The translations under genes and the position numbers were made by a program. The notes under the pieces are model-generated. The model ran no database searches, had not been told where the DNA came from, and saw only the letters and a list, made by a program, of their open reading frames with translations. Source: Promicromonospora sp. MEB111 (GTDB lineage: Bacteria > Actinomycetota > Actinomycetes > Actinomycetales > Cellulomonadaceae). From it: DNA of 64,000 nucleotides. Where the stretch lies: assembly GCF_030209445.1 (NCBI RefSeq), contig NZ_JARVSD010000005.1:203797-267796 (forward strand). The letters run 5' to 3'. Numbering within the stretch: position 1 is the first letter of the stretch; the number at the start of each line of letters is the position of its first letter. Of the stretch, positions 34,887 through 43,294 are shown piece by piece.

Positions 34887-36305
34887 ATGTCTGCTCCCAC
34901 CCTCAGCCGTGCCACCGCGGTGACCGATCTCGCCCCGCTGCGCCCTGTCGTCGGCGGCGGCACGCTCGTCCCGCTCGTGGACGGCACGCGGGTCTCGTAC
35001 GCGAACCTCGACGTCGCCGCGTCCGCCCCGGCCCTGCAGGCCGTCGCCGACCGTGTCACCCAGGTGCTGCCCCTGTACGCCAGCGTGCACCGCGGTGCGG
35101 GCTACCTCTCCCAGGTGAGCACGGCGCTCTACGAGACCGCGCGCCGCACCGTCGGCGCGTTCGTCGGCGCCCGCGAGGACGACCTGACGATCATCACGCG
35201 GAACACCACCGACTCCCTCAACCTCCTCGCCGGCTGCGTCCCCGCGCAGCCCGACGGCGAGCCCGGCCGCGTGCTGGTGCTCGACGTGGAGCACCACGCG
35301 AACCTGCTGCCCTGGCAGCGCACCACCGGCGCGACCGTGCTGACCGGCGGTGCCACCGTGGCCGAGACCGTCGCCCAGATCCGGGAGGAGCTGGCCGACG
35401 CCGCCGCGGACCATCCGTTCGCCCTCGTGGCCCTGACCGGCGCCTCGAACGTGACCGGCGAGTCCCTCCCGATCGCCGAGATCGTCGCCGTCGCCCACGA
35501 GTTCGGGGCGCGCGTGGCGCTCGACGGCGCCCAGCTCGTGCCGCACCGCCGCATCTCGCTGGAGTCCACCGGCGTGGACTACCTCGCCTTCTCCGGCCAC
35601 AAGACCTACGCCCCCTTCGGCGCCGGTGTGCTGGTGGGCCGCCGCGACTGGCTCGACGCGGGTACGCCCTACCTCGCGGGCGGCGGCGCCGTCCGGCGCG
35701 TGCGGGTGGGCGGCACCGACTGGCACGAGGGGCCCGCCCGCCACGAGGCAGGCTCCCCCAACGTGATCGGCGCGGTGGCGCTCGCGGCGGCCTGCGAGGA
35801 GCTGGCGGCGCTCGACGCCGCCGAGGTCGTGGCCCACGAGAACACCCTGCGCCGCCGGCTCGTGTCGGGGCTCGAGGCGATCGACCGTGTCGAGGTCGTG
35901 CGGGTCTGGGCCGACGCCGTCGACCCCGTGGGCGTGGTGACCTTCACCGTGACCGGGTACGACCCGGGCCTCGTCGCCGCGTACCTGTCCGCGGAGCACG
36001 GCATCGGCGTCCGGGACGGCCGCTTCTGCGCGCACCCGCTGCTCGGCCGGCTCGGGTTCGACGCCGGAGCGGTGCGCGCCTCGGTGGGCGTCGGCACCGC
36101 GGGCGAGGAGGTCGAGCGCCTGATCGCCGCCGTCGGCCGCCTGGTCGAGGAGGGTCCGCAGGCCGGGTACGACGTGGTCGACGGGCTGTGGGTCGTGACC
36201 GACGACCCGCGTCCGGTGCCCGAGGGCTCCGGTCTCGCGGGCCTGCTGGCCACGGCCGCCCTGGGCTTCGACGAGGCCTTCGGCTGCCTCCCGGACGAGG
36301 ACTGA
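34887..36305 (+). CDS. class V aminotransferase / cysteine-desulfurase-like protein
   Basis: 472 residues, about 60 longer than SufS. PLP lysine K239 in FSGHKTYAPFGAG, the preceding DGAQLVPHRRIS and EHHANLLPW motifs, and C381 in RDGRFCAHPLL resemble the SufS/CsdA group, with a cysteine in the place of the persulfide-forming residue. The C-terminal extension (about 435-472) is acidic. Suggested role: release of sulfur from cysteine or a related thiol under SAM feedback. A purely amino-acid-lyase role cannot be excluded. ATG 34887 with GGAGG 6 nt upstream. The gene ends inside the palindrome at 36305. Confidence 0.8.
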   Translation: MSAPTLSRATAVTDLAPLRPVVGGGTLVPLVDGTRVSYANLDVAASAPALQAVADRVTQVLPLYASVHRGAGYLSQVSTALYETARRTVGAFVGAREDDLTIITRNTTDSLNLLAGCVPAQPDGEPGRVLVLDVEHHANLLPWQRTTGATVLTGGATVAETVAQIREELADAAADHPFALVALTGASNVTGESLPIAEIVAVAHEFGARVALDGAQLVPHRRISLESTGVDYLAFSGHKTYAPFGAGVLVGRRDWLDAGTPYLAGGGAVRRVRVGGTDWHEGPARHEAGSPNVIGAVALAAACEELAALDAAEVVAHENTLRRRLVSGLEAIDRVEVVRVWADAVDPVGVVTFTVTGYDPGLVAAYLSAEHGIGVRDGRFCAHPLLGRLGFDAGAVRASVGVGTAGEEVERLIAAVGRLVEEGPQAGYDVVDGLWVVTDDPRPVPEGSGLAGLLATAALGFDEAFGCLPDED

Positions 36306-36352
36306 GCTGTCAGACGTACAGGTCACCCGGGTGACCTGTACGTCTGACAGCT
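36305..36352. terminator. 48-nt perfect palindrome, TGTCAGA family copy 2
   Basis: Both 24-nt arms (containing ctgtcagacgtacaggt) match perfectly without a spacer. It spans exactly from the last base of the TGA of the desulfurase-like gene to inside the TAG of the convergent membrane-protein gene, so the two genes share it as a bidirectional terminator. Confidence 0.78.
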
Positions 36353-36947
36353 AGAGGGCGAGGGCCACGCAGATGCCGCCCATCGTGAGGTCCAGGCCGA
36401 TGCACCACAGCGCGAGCGACCGGTTGACCACGACGTCACGGCGGTAGTGCACCACGTCCCACCCAGCGTGCGCGGCGAGGGCGAGGCCCGCGAGGGCCAG
36501 CCCGAGCCGCGGCTCCAGGAACAGGGCCACCGTCGCGACGCCGAAGAAGCCCGCCATCGCGACGGCCTGCGGCCACGTCGCACGGCGTCCGCGGGCCAGG
36601 CCGATGCCGGTGAGGACCAGCCCCACCAGGACGAACGCGACCCAGCGCGGCGTGTCCAGCAGCTCGGACGCGACGGGGATCACGGACGCCAGGAACGCGA
36701 CGAGCCAGGCCGTCCAGCGGACGCCGGTCACGGCGGCGGCCAGGTAGCACAGGGTCGCGACGCCGATCGCGGTGGTCGGGTCCTCGGCGACCGCGTCCTG
36801 CCAGGTGCCGTCGACGATCGCCGTCCCGCCGACCAGCAGGCCGAAGCCCGTGAGCACGCCGAGCACGATCCAGGCGGTGTTGGTGGGCCAGGTCCCCGTC
36901 CACCGGCTCGGCCGCGCGGGGACAGTCTTCCCGAACGTCTCGGTCAT
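36351..36947 (-). CDS. multi-spanning membrane protein of unknown function behind a CsoR-like operator
   Basis: 198 residues, six or seven membrane helices, no recognised family. The protein starts polar (about 1-24) and then alternates short loops with helices; charged motifs include WDVVHYRRDVVVNR (about 162-175). No Cys/Met/His metal motif stands out, so a metal transport role is not supported by the protein itself. ATG 36947 has AGGGAG 9 nt upstream. Its leader contains a TTCG-loop hairpin (36967-36982) and the CsoR-like site at 36987. Ends in the palindrome shared with the desulfurase-like gene. Confidence 0.7.
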   Translation of the reverse strand: MTETFGKTVPARPSRWTGTWPTNTAWIVLGVLTGFGLLVGGTAIVDGTWQDAVAEDPTTAIGVATLCYLAAAVTGVRWTAWLVAFLASVIPVASELLDTPRWVAFVLVGLVLTGIGLARGRRATWPQAVAMAGFFGVATVALFLEPRLGLALAGLALAAHAGWDVVHYRRDVVVNRSLALWCIGLDLTMGGICVALAL

Positions 36948-36986
36948 GGTCCCGTGCTCCCTGTCCCGGCGCTTCGGCGCCGTCCT

Positions 36987-37015
36987 GGTTGGATACCCTC
37001 TAGGGGTACCCAACC
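36987..37015. promoter_or_regulatory. CsoR-family operator-like site
   Basis: ggttggataccc and gggtacccaacc form 12-nt arms (11 pairs) around a tctag centre. The core TACCC-n5-GGGGTA with flanking A/T is the pattern of operators bound by CsoR/CstR/RcnR repressors (copper, persulfide or nickel sensors). It is 40 nt upstream of the minus-strand membrane-protein gene. No csoR gene is in the window. Confidence 0.55.
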
Positions 37016-37061
37016 ACGCCGCCGCCGAGGCGCGGAACCACATTCGGCCACGACCGAACCC

Positions 37062-37107
37062 CGTGTCAGACGTACAGGCCCCTCTGGTGACCTGTACGTC
37101 TGACACG
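37062..37107 (-). terminator. long hairpin, TGTCAGA family copy 3
   Basis: Perfect 17-bp arms cgtgtcagacgtacagg with a 12-nt loop, starting at the stop codon of the amidase gene on the minus strand. Arm sequence is the same as at 58793 and nearly the same as at 36305. Confidence 0.72.
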
Positions 37108-38610
37108 TCAGAGGGGGAACGTGCGCGGGCGGGGGAGGGCCGCCTCGACCTGGGCCGCCAGTGCCAGCAGCGTGAGCTCGCCGCCCGGCCGACCGATGAT
37201 CTGCACCCCCATGGGCAGCCCGGCCGGCGCCTCGGTGGTGGGCTTGGTCCAGTGGGTCGGCACGGTGATCGCCGGCAGCCCGGCGACGTTGAGCATCGAC
37301 GTGAACGGCGTGTACAGGCACTGCTGCTCGAAGTTCCGCTCGGGGTCCTCGGCGTCGTACCACCCGATCGGCCGCGGGGTGAGGGCGAGCGCGGGAGTCA
37401 CGACGGCGTCGTAGGCGCTGACCTGCGCCACGAGCGAGCGCTCGAAGCCGGTGAGCGTGCGCACCGCCTCGGCGAGCCGGCGGGCGGGCACCTCGCGGCC
37501 CGACCGGATGAGCCACTGCGTCAGGGGCTCCAGCTTGGCCAGCGTCTCCGGGTCGTCGATGGGCACCGCCGACGCGCCACCCATCCACAGGGTCCGGAAC
37601 GCGGGGGCGTACTCGGGAGCCTCGGCCAGGAGCGTGTGCTCGACCACGTGCCCGGCCGCGGCCAGGGCGCGCACCCCGGCGTCCAGCCCGGCGCGCGCCT
37701 CGGGGGACACCGCGATGTCGTAGAAGCCGTCCCACGCCGACGAGGTGGTCACGCCGATGCGGGCGGCTCCCCGGCCGGCGGCGCCGGCGCCCTCCGGCAG
37801 CTCGGCCCGCTGCGCGGCCGCGAGGTACGCGCCCGCGGCGTACGACGGCGCCCGGAGCGTGTACGGGTGCGCGACGCCGCCCCCGGCGCGCCGCGGGAGC
37901 ATCGCCTCCAGCAGCAGGGCGGCGTCGGCGACGGTGCGCGCGATCGGCCCGTTCACGACCAGCCCGCCCAGCGAGTCGACGCCGCTGCCCGCGGGCAGCA
38001 GCCCGCGCGTCGGCTTGAGGCCGACGACGCCGCAGGCCGCCGCCGGGATGCGGATCGACCCGCCGCCGTCGGACCCGGGCGCGAACGGCAGCATGCCCGC
38101 CGCCACCGCGGCGGCGGCCCCGCCGCTGGAGCCGCCCGCACCGCGGCCCAGGTCCCAGGGGGTGCGCGCCGGGGCGGCGCCGACCGGCTCCGTGTAGGCG
38201 GGGAAGCCCAGCTCGGGCGCGGCGGTCTTGCCCAGGCTGACGATCCCGGCGTCGTCGAGCACCTGGACGATCTCGTCGCTCTCCTCGGCCGGCGGCAGGT
38301 CCGCGAAGGCGCGCGACCCGAAGCCGGTGGGCACGCCCGCCCGGTTCCACAGGTCCTTGTCCCCCGTGGGCAGGCCCCACAGGCTGCCCGACGGCGGCGT
38401 GCCCTCGTCCGGCCCCGCACCGCGGGTCTCCTGGAGCTCCGCCGCCCGTTTCCGGGCGCGCTCGGGGGTGACGGTGGCGAAGGCGCCGACCGCGGGGTTC
38501 AGCCGCTCGATCCGGTCGAGGAAGTGCTCGGTGACCTCGGTGGGGGTGAGCTCTCCGGCGGCGAGAAGGTCGCGGAGCTCGACGGCGGTCCGCTCGTGCA
38601 GGGCATCCAT
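37108..38610 (-). CDS. amidase signature family enzyme
   Basis: 500 residues. The amidase-signature triad is K85 (PTGDKDLW), the cis-Ser in GGSSGGAAAAVAAG (about 161-174) and the nucleophile Ser in DGGGSIRIPAA (about 181-191). Hydrolyses a carboxylic amide; related enzymes include GatA, indole-acetamide and 6-aminohexanoate hydrolases, and the lack of gatC/gatB neighbours argues against GatA. Cytoplasmic, no signal peptide. ATG 38610 follows TAGCCT (minus strand, 38617-38622) by 6 nt, leaderless type. Confidence 0.88.
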   Translation of the reverse strand: MDALHERTAVELRDLLAAGELTPTEVTEHFLDRIERLNPAVGAFATVTPERARKRAAELQETRGAGPDEGTPPSGSLWGLPTGDKDLWNRAGVPTGFGSRAFADLPPAEESDEIVQVLDDAGIVSLGKTAAPELGFPAYTEPVGAAPARTPWDLGRGAGGSSGGAAAAVAAGMLPFAPGSDGGGSIRIPAAACGVVGLKPTRGLLPAGSGVDSLGGLVVNGPIARTVADAALLLEAMLPRRAGGGVAHPYTLRAPSYAAGAYLAAAQRAELPEGAGAAGRGAARIGVTTSSAWDGFYDIAVSPEARAGLDAGVRALAAAGHVVEHTLLAEAPEYAPAFRTLWMGGASAVPIDDPETLAKLEPLTQWLIRSGREVPARRLAEAVRTLTGFERSLVAQVSAYDAVVTPALALTPRPIGWYDAEDPERNFEQQCLYTPFTSMLNVAGLPAITVPTHWTKPTTEAPAGLPMGVQIIGRPGGELTLLALAAQVEAALPRPRTFPL

Positions 38611-38616
38611 CCCGCC

Positions 38617-38622
38617 AGGCTA
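38617..38622 (-). promoter_or_regulatory. -10 box giving a leaderless amidase mRNA
   Basis: TAGCCT on the minus strand, 6 nt before the ATG at 38610. The rest of the 281-nt gap to 38892 holds an AT-richer stretch (about 38648-38725) but no gene or clear motif. Confidence 0.42.
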
Positions 38623-38891
38623 GGCGCTCCCCGCACCGGCGCCGCGGAATGTTTTTATGTCTCACCCGCTCTACAGCGGAATCAGTCGAACTCATGAATC
38701 TGATGAATTGCATTCAACGATGTGACCTGCGCTGATGTCCCGCACTGCGGGCTAATGGCGCTCCGCACCGGCCCATTCTGCCGCGCAGAATGCGCTTCTC
38801 CGGCATATGTTCGTGCGGAGCCGTCACCTTTGCGCCGCGCCGTCACGGTGCGCCCGAGGTGCACAGAAATTTCTCGCAGGGGGAGAGCACC

Positions 38892-39674
38892 ATGACATTC
38901 TTCAATACGGCACTCGTCGTGCCGAACCAGGTCGACTGGCTGGCACCGCTCACGAACGCGCTCGGTGCGGTCGCGAGCTTCATCCCGAAGCTCCTCGTGT
39001 TCCTGGTGGTATTCCTCATCGGGTACTTCATCGCCAAGGCGATCGCCCGGTTCGTGGGCATGATCCTGACGCGGGTCGGCTTCAACAAGGTGCTCGAGCG
39101 CGCGGGGGCGAACCGCCTCCTCGCCGGGTCGGGCATCGAGCCGATCGCGCTGCTCACGAAGATCATCTACTACTTCATCCTGCTCATCACGCTCCAGCTC
39201 GCGCTGAGCGCGTTCGGGCCCACCAACCCGGTGAGCGCGATCGTCAACGACATCGTGGCGTGGCTCCCGAGCCTGGTCGTCGCGATCGTCATCGTGGTGA
39301 TCGCGGGCGCCATCGCGAATGCGGTGAAGGACCTTCTCATGAACACCATGAGCCGCGTTTCCTACGGCCCGCTGGTCGCGAAGACGGTCTCCTTCTTCAT
39401 CATCGCGCTGGGCGTTATCGCCGCCGTGAACCAGATCGGCATCGGCACCACCGTGACAATGCCAGTTCTCGTGGCATTCCTGGCCACCGTGGCCGGTATT
39501 CTCGTCGTCGGTGTCGGCGGTGCGCTGATCGGCCCCATGCGGTCGCGCGTCGAGGGTTTCCTGGGCAATCTGTCGAACGGCGCCGCTGCCGCCACGCCCG
39601 TCGCGGAACCGAACAACACGCCCGCCGTGGCATCCGGTAGCTCGGGCTCGTTCGCCCCGCCGCGCGACATCTGA
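38892..39674 (+). CDS. CmpX/TM-helix-repeat mechanosensitive-channel-like protein
   Basis: 260 residues. A conserved TM-helix repeat (PF05552 type) occurs three times: FLVVFLIGYFIAKAIARFVG (about 38-57), a segment near 110-150 (VVAIVIVVIAGAIANAVKDLL) and one near 185-220. Each repeat pairs a membrane helix with a short amphipathic helix, as in CmpX and the N-terminal part of large MscS-like proteins; the MscS beta domain is absent. Likely an envelope-stress or small-channel protein. ATG 38892 with GGGGGAG upstream. Followed by a perfect 22-bp-arm terminator. Confidence 0.78.
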   Translation: MTFFNTALVVPNQVDWLAPLTNALGAVASFIPKLLVFLVVFLIGYFIAKAIARFVGMILTRVGFNKVLERAGANRLLAGSGIEPIALLTKIIYYFILLITLQLALSAFGPTNPVSAIVNDIVAWLPSLVVAIVIVVIAGAIANAVKDLLMNTMSRVSYGPLVAKTVSFFIIALGVIAAVNQIGIGTTVTMPVLVAFLATVAGILVVGVGGALIGPMRSRVEGFLGNLSNGAAAATPVAEPNNTPAVASGSSGSFAPPRDI

Positions 39675-39685
39675 TCGATCGGCCC

Positions 39686-39737
39686 GCACGACGCCGGGGT
39701 CGCACCGCCACGTGACGGTGCGACCCCGGCGTCGTGC
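39686..39737. terminator. strong hairpin between convergent genes
   Basis: Perfect 22-bp GC-rich arms (gcacgacgccggggtcgcac and two more bases) with an 8-nt loop, between the CmpX-like gene (+) and the small secreted protein gene (-). Not related to the named repeat families. Confidence 0.75.
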
Positions 39738-39747
39738 TGCGTGCGGC

Positions 39748-39993
39748 TCAGTACTCCCGGTCGTCCTCGACGGGTGTCGCAGGAGTGCCGTTGGACCACG
39801 GGTGCCCGGCCGGGACCGCGGTAGCAGGGGCGCTGTTGTTCCAGTCGTGTCCGGCCGGCACCGACGTCACGCGTGTCCCGTCCGTGCCGTACTCCCGGTC
39901 GGCGGCCGCGGCCGCCCCGGCGCCGAGCACACCGCAGGCCGTCGTGAGGAGTGCCGCGGTACCAGCGGCGGCCACTCGTGCGAACTTGTTCAT
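39748..39993 (-). CDS. small secreted repeat protein
   Basis: 81 residues. A Sec signal peptide (MNKFARVAAAGTAALLTTAC...) covers about 1-30; LTTAC could serve as a weak lipobox, otherwise cleavage would be near AAAAAD. The mature part has two 15-residue repeats, SVPAGHDWNNSAPAT and AVPAGHPWSNGTPAT, framed by DREY at each end. No known family. AGGAGG lies 6 nt before ATG 39993, so the gene is real despite its size. Perhaps a cell-surface or matrix peptide; function unknown. Confidence 0.75.
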   Translation of the reverse strand: MNKFARVAAAGTAALLTTACGVLGAGAAAAADREYGTDGTRVTSVPAGHDWNNSAPATAVPAGHPWSNGTPATPVEDDREY

Positions 39994-40133
39994 CGTGAAC
40001 CTCCTTCGTGGCCGGAGGGACCGTCCCGCCCGGCCCGGTCCACGCTGCGGCACGGGCGGACGGGGCTCAACGTCCTTTGGGTGAGCCCGAATGTCCGGCC
40101 GCCGGTTCGCGCCGTCTGCTCGCGCCGTCAGCC

Positions 40134-40205
40134 CGCGCGGTCCCCGCCGTCAGTCCCGGCCCAGCAGCTCGCGCGGTACCCGCCGTCAGTCCCGGCCCAG
40201 TAGCT
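40134..40205. repeat. 36-bp tandem duplication at the tail of the LLM gene
   Basis: Two head-to-tail copies (40134-40169 and 40170-40205) match in 34 of 36 positions. The second copy contains the last codons and the stop of the minus-strand oxidoreductase gene; the first lies just beyond the stop, so the gene tail has been duplicated downstream. Confidence 0.7.
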
Positions 40206-41079
40206 CGCGCGCCTCGCCCAGCACCGCGGCCAGTCGCTCCGGGTCCGGGTCGTCCTCGGTCGGCTGGATCGCCACGGTGTCGGCGCCGGCCGCGCCGAAC
40301 CGGCGCACGCCGTCGGCGAACGCCTGGGCGTCGCCCCACACGGCGTAGCTCGCCAGCCGCTCGTCGTCGGCCACGTCCTGTCCCCAGGTAGTGAGCTCGG
40401 CGCGCAGGCGCGCGGCGGCGTCCGGCCCGGTCCCGCCCGACACGAACTGGATCACCGGGAACGGCTCGGCCTCCCGTCCGGCGGCGGCCCGGCCCTCGGC
40501 GATCCGCTCCAGCGCGGCCGGGAGCCCGACCAGGCCCACCGAACCCTCCAGCACCACGCCGTCGCCCACCTCGCCCGCGACGCGCAGCGACTTGGGCCCT
40601 GTCGCGGCGACCGGCACCCGCACGGGCCGGGCGGGCGGCCAGTCCAGCTTCACGTCGTCCAGGTGCACGTACCGGCCCGACGACGTCACACTCTCCCCCG
40701 CCAGCAGGGCGCGCAGCGTCGTCGCGTACTCCCGCATCAGGGTCAGGGGCGACGCCGCCTTGACCCCGACCTGCGCCATCCAGGACTGCACGCCGTGCCC
40801 GATCCCGGGGATGAGCCGGCCCGGGAACATCCCGTCGACCGTGGCGACCTCCATCGCGGTGAGCGCGACGTTCCGCAGGGGCGTCGGCATCACGCCGATC
40901 CCCACGCGGACGTGGTCGGTCGCAGCCAGGATCGCGCTCGCGGCGGAGATCCCGCCGGTCTGGAAGCAGTCCTCCCAGAGCCAGATCTCCTCGATCCCCG
41001 CGGCCTCGACGGCGCGGGCGAGCGGGATGACGCGGGACGGCGGGGTCGAGGGGCGGATGATGCACGCCAGTGTGGTCAT
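40186..41079 (-). CDS. LLM-class (luciferase-like) F420-dependent oxidoreductase
   Basis: 297 residues. TIM-barrel luciferase-like monooxygenase family; the N-terminal TTLACIIRPSTPP, the EEIWLWED segment (about 30-37), VRVGIGVMPTPLRNVALTAMEVATVDGMFPGR (broken over about 58-90) and GIGHG are typical of F420-dependent actinobacterial members such as MER-type and FGD-like enzymes. Substrate unknown. ATG 41079 chosen; a GTG 6 nt upstream is possible and no binding site is clear. A 36-bp piece of its tail is duplicated downstream. Confidence 0.8.
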   Translation of the reverse strand: MTTLACIIRPSTPPSRVIPLARAVEAAGIEEIWLWEDCFQTGGISAASAILAATDHVRVGIGVMPTPLRNVALTAMEVATVDGMFPGRLIPGIGHGVQSWMAQVGVKAASPLTLMREYATTLRALLAGESVTSSGRYVHLDDVKLDWPPARPVRVPVAATGPKSLRVAGEVGDGVVLEGSVGLVGLPAALERIAEGRAAAGREAEPFPVIQFVSGGTGPDAAARLRAELTTWGQDVADDERLASYAVWGDAQAFADGVRRFGAAGADTVAIQPTEDDPDPERLAAVLGEARELLGRD

Positions 41080-41105
41080 GGCCACACGCTGTCACGGGGG
41101 TGCCG

Positions 41106-42101
41106 TCAGATCCAGTCCTTGCGCGCAGCGTGCCAGCCGAGCTGGATGCGCGTCGAGACGCCGGCGATGTCCATGAGCACCTTGACGCGGCGCTGCACCG
41201 TCCGCAGCGAGAGGCCGAGCTGGTTGGCCACCGACTGGTCCGTGAGGCCCACGAGCATGAGCCCCAGGATGCGGGCGTCCTGGTACTCGAGCTCGCCGCC
41301 GCCGTCCGGCTCGCCGGGCCGCGCGAACGGGGTGGCGTCGCGCCACACGGCCTCGAACAGGGCGATCAGGGCGTCGAGCAGCCCGGAGGGGTGGATGATC
41401 AGCGCGCCCACCAGGTCGGGGGCGAGGTCGGAGTCCTCGGCGTCGACCACGGTCTGGATCGGCACGAACGCGAGCCGGCGGTCGATGATGAACAGCTTGA
41501 TCGGCACCCGCTCGGAGAACCGCACCTCCTCGCCGTTGTCGATGGCCGCGGCGACGTCGTCCACGCGCATCATGCCCGTGTCCAGGAACACGCGGTCCAC
41601 CACCACCCGGTACCGGACGCCGCGGGCCACGGCCTGGTCCTCGGCCGTGTTGTCCTCGGCGGACATCACGAAGACCGGTGGCTTGGTGAACGACTCGACC
41701 GTCTCGCGTGCGCCGAGCTGGAGCTGCATGATGCGGTGCTTCACGGCGTCGGCCCCGCGCACCACGTCGACCACGTCGGTCGCCGGCCGCAGCGCCGACG
41801 AGCGCCGGAAGTCCTCCTCCAGCTCGATCAGCTCGACCTGTGCCGCCCGGATCTCGTCCTTGCGCCGGGCGAGCAGCGCGCCCAGCGCGATCTCGGGGGG
41901 AGCGGCCTGGAACCGGGAGTCGTCCGCGCTCTGCCGGGCCGCGAGGCCATGGCTCTCCAGCGTGCGGAGCACGTCCAGGGCGTCGCCCGGGTCGCACCCG
42001 AGCCGGTGTGCCAGCTCCGCGGAGTCGAGCGATGGTGAGGCCACGAGCTCGCGATACGCGAGCGACTGCGACTTGGTCAGGCCGAGCACGTCACTGAGCA
42101 T
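41106..42101 (-). CDS. transcriptional regulator, TrmB-like N-terminus with LuxR-type C-terminal HTH
   Basis: 331 residues. The N-terminal winged helix (about 5-60; LTKSQSLAYRELVASPSLDSAELAHRLG) resembles TrmB-type regulators, the middle is a ligand or phosphotransfer-like domain, and the C-terminus (about 265-331) is a LuxR-type HTH (RILGLMLVGLTDQSVANQLGLSLRTVQRRV). This two-HTH layout is common in Streptomyces-type TrmB/LuxR regulators of unknown signal. ATG 42101 has GGGAGGA close upstream. It lies 133 nt from the divergent hydrolase gene, a possible target. Confidence 0.82.
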   Translation of the reverse strand: MLSDVLGLTKSQSLAYRELVASPSLDSAELAHRLGCDPGDALDVLRTLESHGLAARQSADDSRFQAAPPEIALGALLARRKDEIRAAQVELIELEEDFRRSSALRPATDVVDVVRGADAVKHRIMQLQLGARETVESFTKPPVFVMSAEDNTAEDQAVARGVRYRVVVDRVFLDTGMMRVDDVAAAIDNGEEVRFSERVPIKLFIIDRRLAFVPIQTVVDAEDSDLAPDLVGALIIHPSGLLDALIALFEAVWRDATPFARPGEPDGGGELEYQDARILGLMLVGLTDQSVANQLGLSLRTVQRRVKVLMDIAGVSTRIQLGWHAARKDWI

Positions 42102-42221
42102 GTCATCCTCCCGCCGGATGAATTTCACCGTGCCGTGGCGAGGATACGCCAGGGGTGCACTTCGATGCTTTTGTCCTTTCCGCGGCCGGGTGCGATCACC
42201 GGCGAGGGCCGAACCGGTTGG

Positions 42222-42227
42222 TAGCCT
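42222..42227 (+). promoter_or_regulatory. -10 box giving a leaderless hydrolase mRNA
   Basis: TAGCCT 7 nt before the GTG at 42235; no Shine-Dalgarno sequence. Confidence 0.42.
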
Positions 42228-42234
42228 CCCGGAC

Positions 42235-43095
42235 GTGAGCACCGAAGACGTGAGCTTCCTCGCCGACGGCGGCGAGCGGGTCGCGGGCCGCTGGTTCCTG
42301 CCGGACGGCGCCCCCGTCGGCGTCGTGGCGATCGCACCGGCCATGGCCATGCCGATGCGGTTCTACCGGCACACCGCCGTGTGGCTCGCCGAGCGCGGCT
42401 TCGCGGTGCTCACGTTCTCCTACCGCGGCTCGGAGCCGGAGCTCTACGGCCCCCTGCGGGACTCCACGGTCACCGCCCTCGACTGGTACCACGACGCCGA
42501 GGCCGCCGCGGCGCATGCACGCGCCCGGGCCGACGCCGACGGCGTCCCGCTCACCTGGGTCGGCCACTCGTTCGGCGGCCAGAGCCTCGGCTTCCTGGCC
42601 GACGTCGGCGTCGACCGCTGCGTGATGGTGACCTCGGGAACCGGCTGGCGGGGCAAGGCTGCGCCGACCATCCGCACCTGGTCGCCCCTGCTCTGGCGGG
42701 TCATCGCGCCGACCGCGACGGCGCTGGTGGGCTATTACCCGGGTCGTCGGCTCCGGATCCTGGACGACCTGCCCGGCGGCGTCATGCGCCAGTGGGGCCG
42801 CTGGTGCCTGCACCCGGACTACCTGTTCAGCGAGCTCCCCGAGCTGCGGGACCGGTTTGCGAAGGTCGAGACGCCGGTCGCCGCCCTGTGGACCGCCGAC
42901 GACGAGCTCATCTCCCCGGAGTCGATCCGGTACTGGAGCCGCGAGTTCCCGGGCACCGAGGTGGAGCTCGTCGAGATGCGCGCGGCCGACCACGGTTTGA
43001 CCCGTATCGGGCACTCGGGCTTCTTCCGCCCCAAGCGGGCGGTGCTCTGGGAGAAGGTGCTGCTCCCGCGCCTGGCGCTCCGCGCGCCGGCCTGA
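42235..43095 (+). CDS. alpha/beta hydrolase (serine aminopeptidase S33-like)
   Basis: 286 residues. Nucleophile in GHSFGG (Ser near 104), oxyanion region APAMAMPMRFYRHTAVWLAERGF (about 33-55), Asp in ALWTADDELIS (about 219-229) and His in RAADHGL (about 250). The pattern fits COG4757-like bacterial hydrolases often annotated as membrane-lipid or ester hydrolases. Substrate unknown. GTG 42235 after TAGCCT. Divergent from the TrmB/LuxR regulator. Confidence 0.8.
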   Translation: MSTEDVSFLADGGERVAGRWFLPDGAPVGVVAIAPAMAMPMRFYRHTAVWLAERGFAVLTFSYRGSEPELYGPLRDSTVTALDWYHDAEAAAAHARARADADGVPLTWVGHSFGGQSLGFLADVGVDRCVMVTSGTGWRGKAAPTIRTWSPLLWRVIAPTATALVGYYPGRRLRILDDLPGGVMRQWGRWCLHPDYLFSELPELRDRFAKVETPVAALWTADDELISPESIRYWSREFPGTEVELVEMRAADHGLTRIGHSGFFRPKRAVLWEKVLLPRLALRAPA

Positions 43096-43165
43096 CCGCT
43101 CCGGCCGCCGGCCTGACCCTTCCGCCCCCCGGCGGCTGGGGGTCGATCCGGGCCCGCGTCCTCCC

Positions 43166-43227
43166 CTTCGAGGCCCGAGTTTCTTCGCTTTGGACGGCTC
43201 CAAAGCGAAGAAACTCGGGCCTCGAAG
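43166..43227. terminator. 28-bp-arm hairpin between convergent genes
   Basis: Perfect 28-nt arms with a 6-nt loop (acggct), located between the hydrolase (+) and MaoC (-) genes. The arm core cccgagtttcttcgctttgg is unlike the other hairpin families. Bidirectional terminator most likely. Confidence 0.75.
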
Positions 43228-43294
43228 AGGAGCCCGGCACAGTGCGCGACGCCGGACCTCCGTGCGACGTCGGACCGTCGCACAAGGGCGCCGG

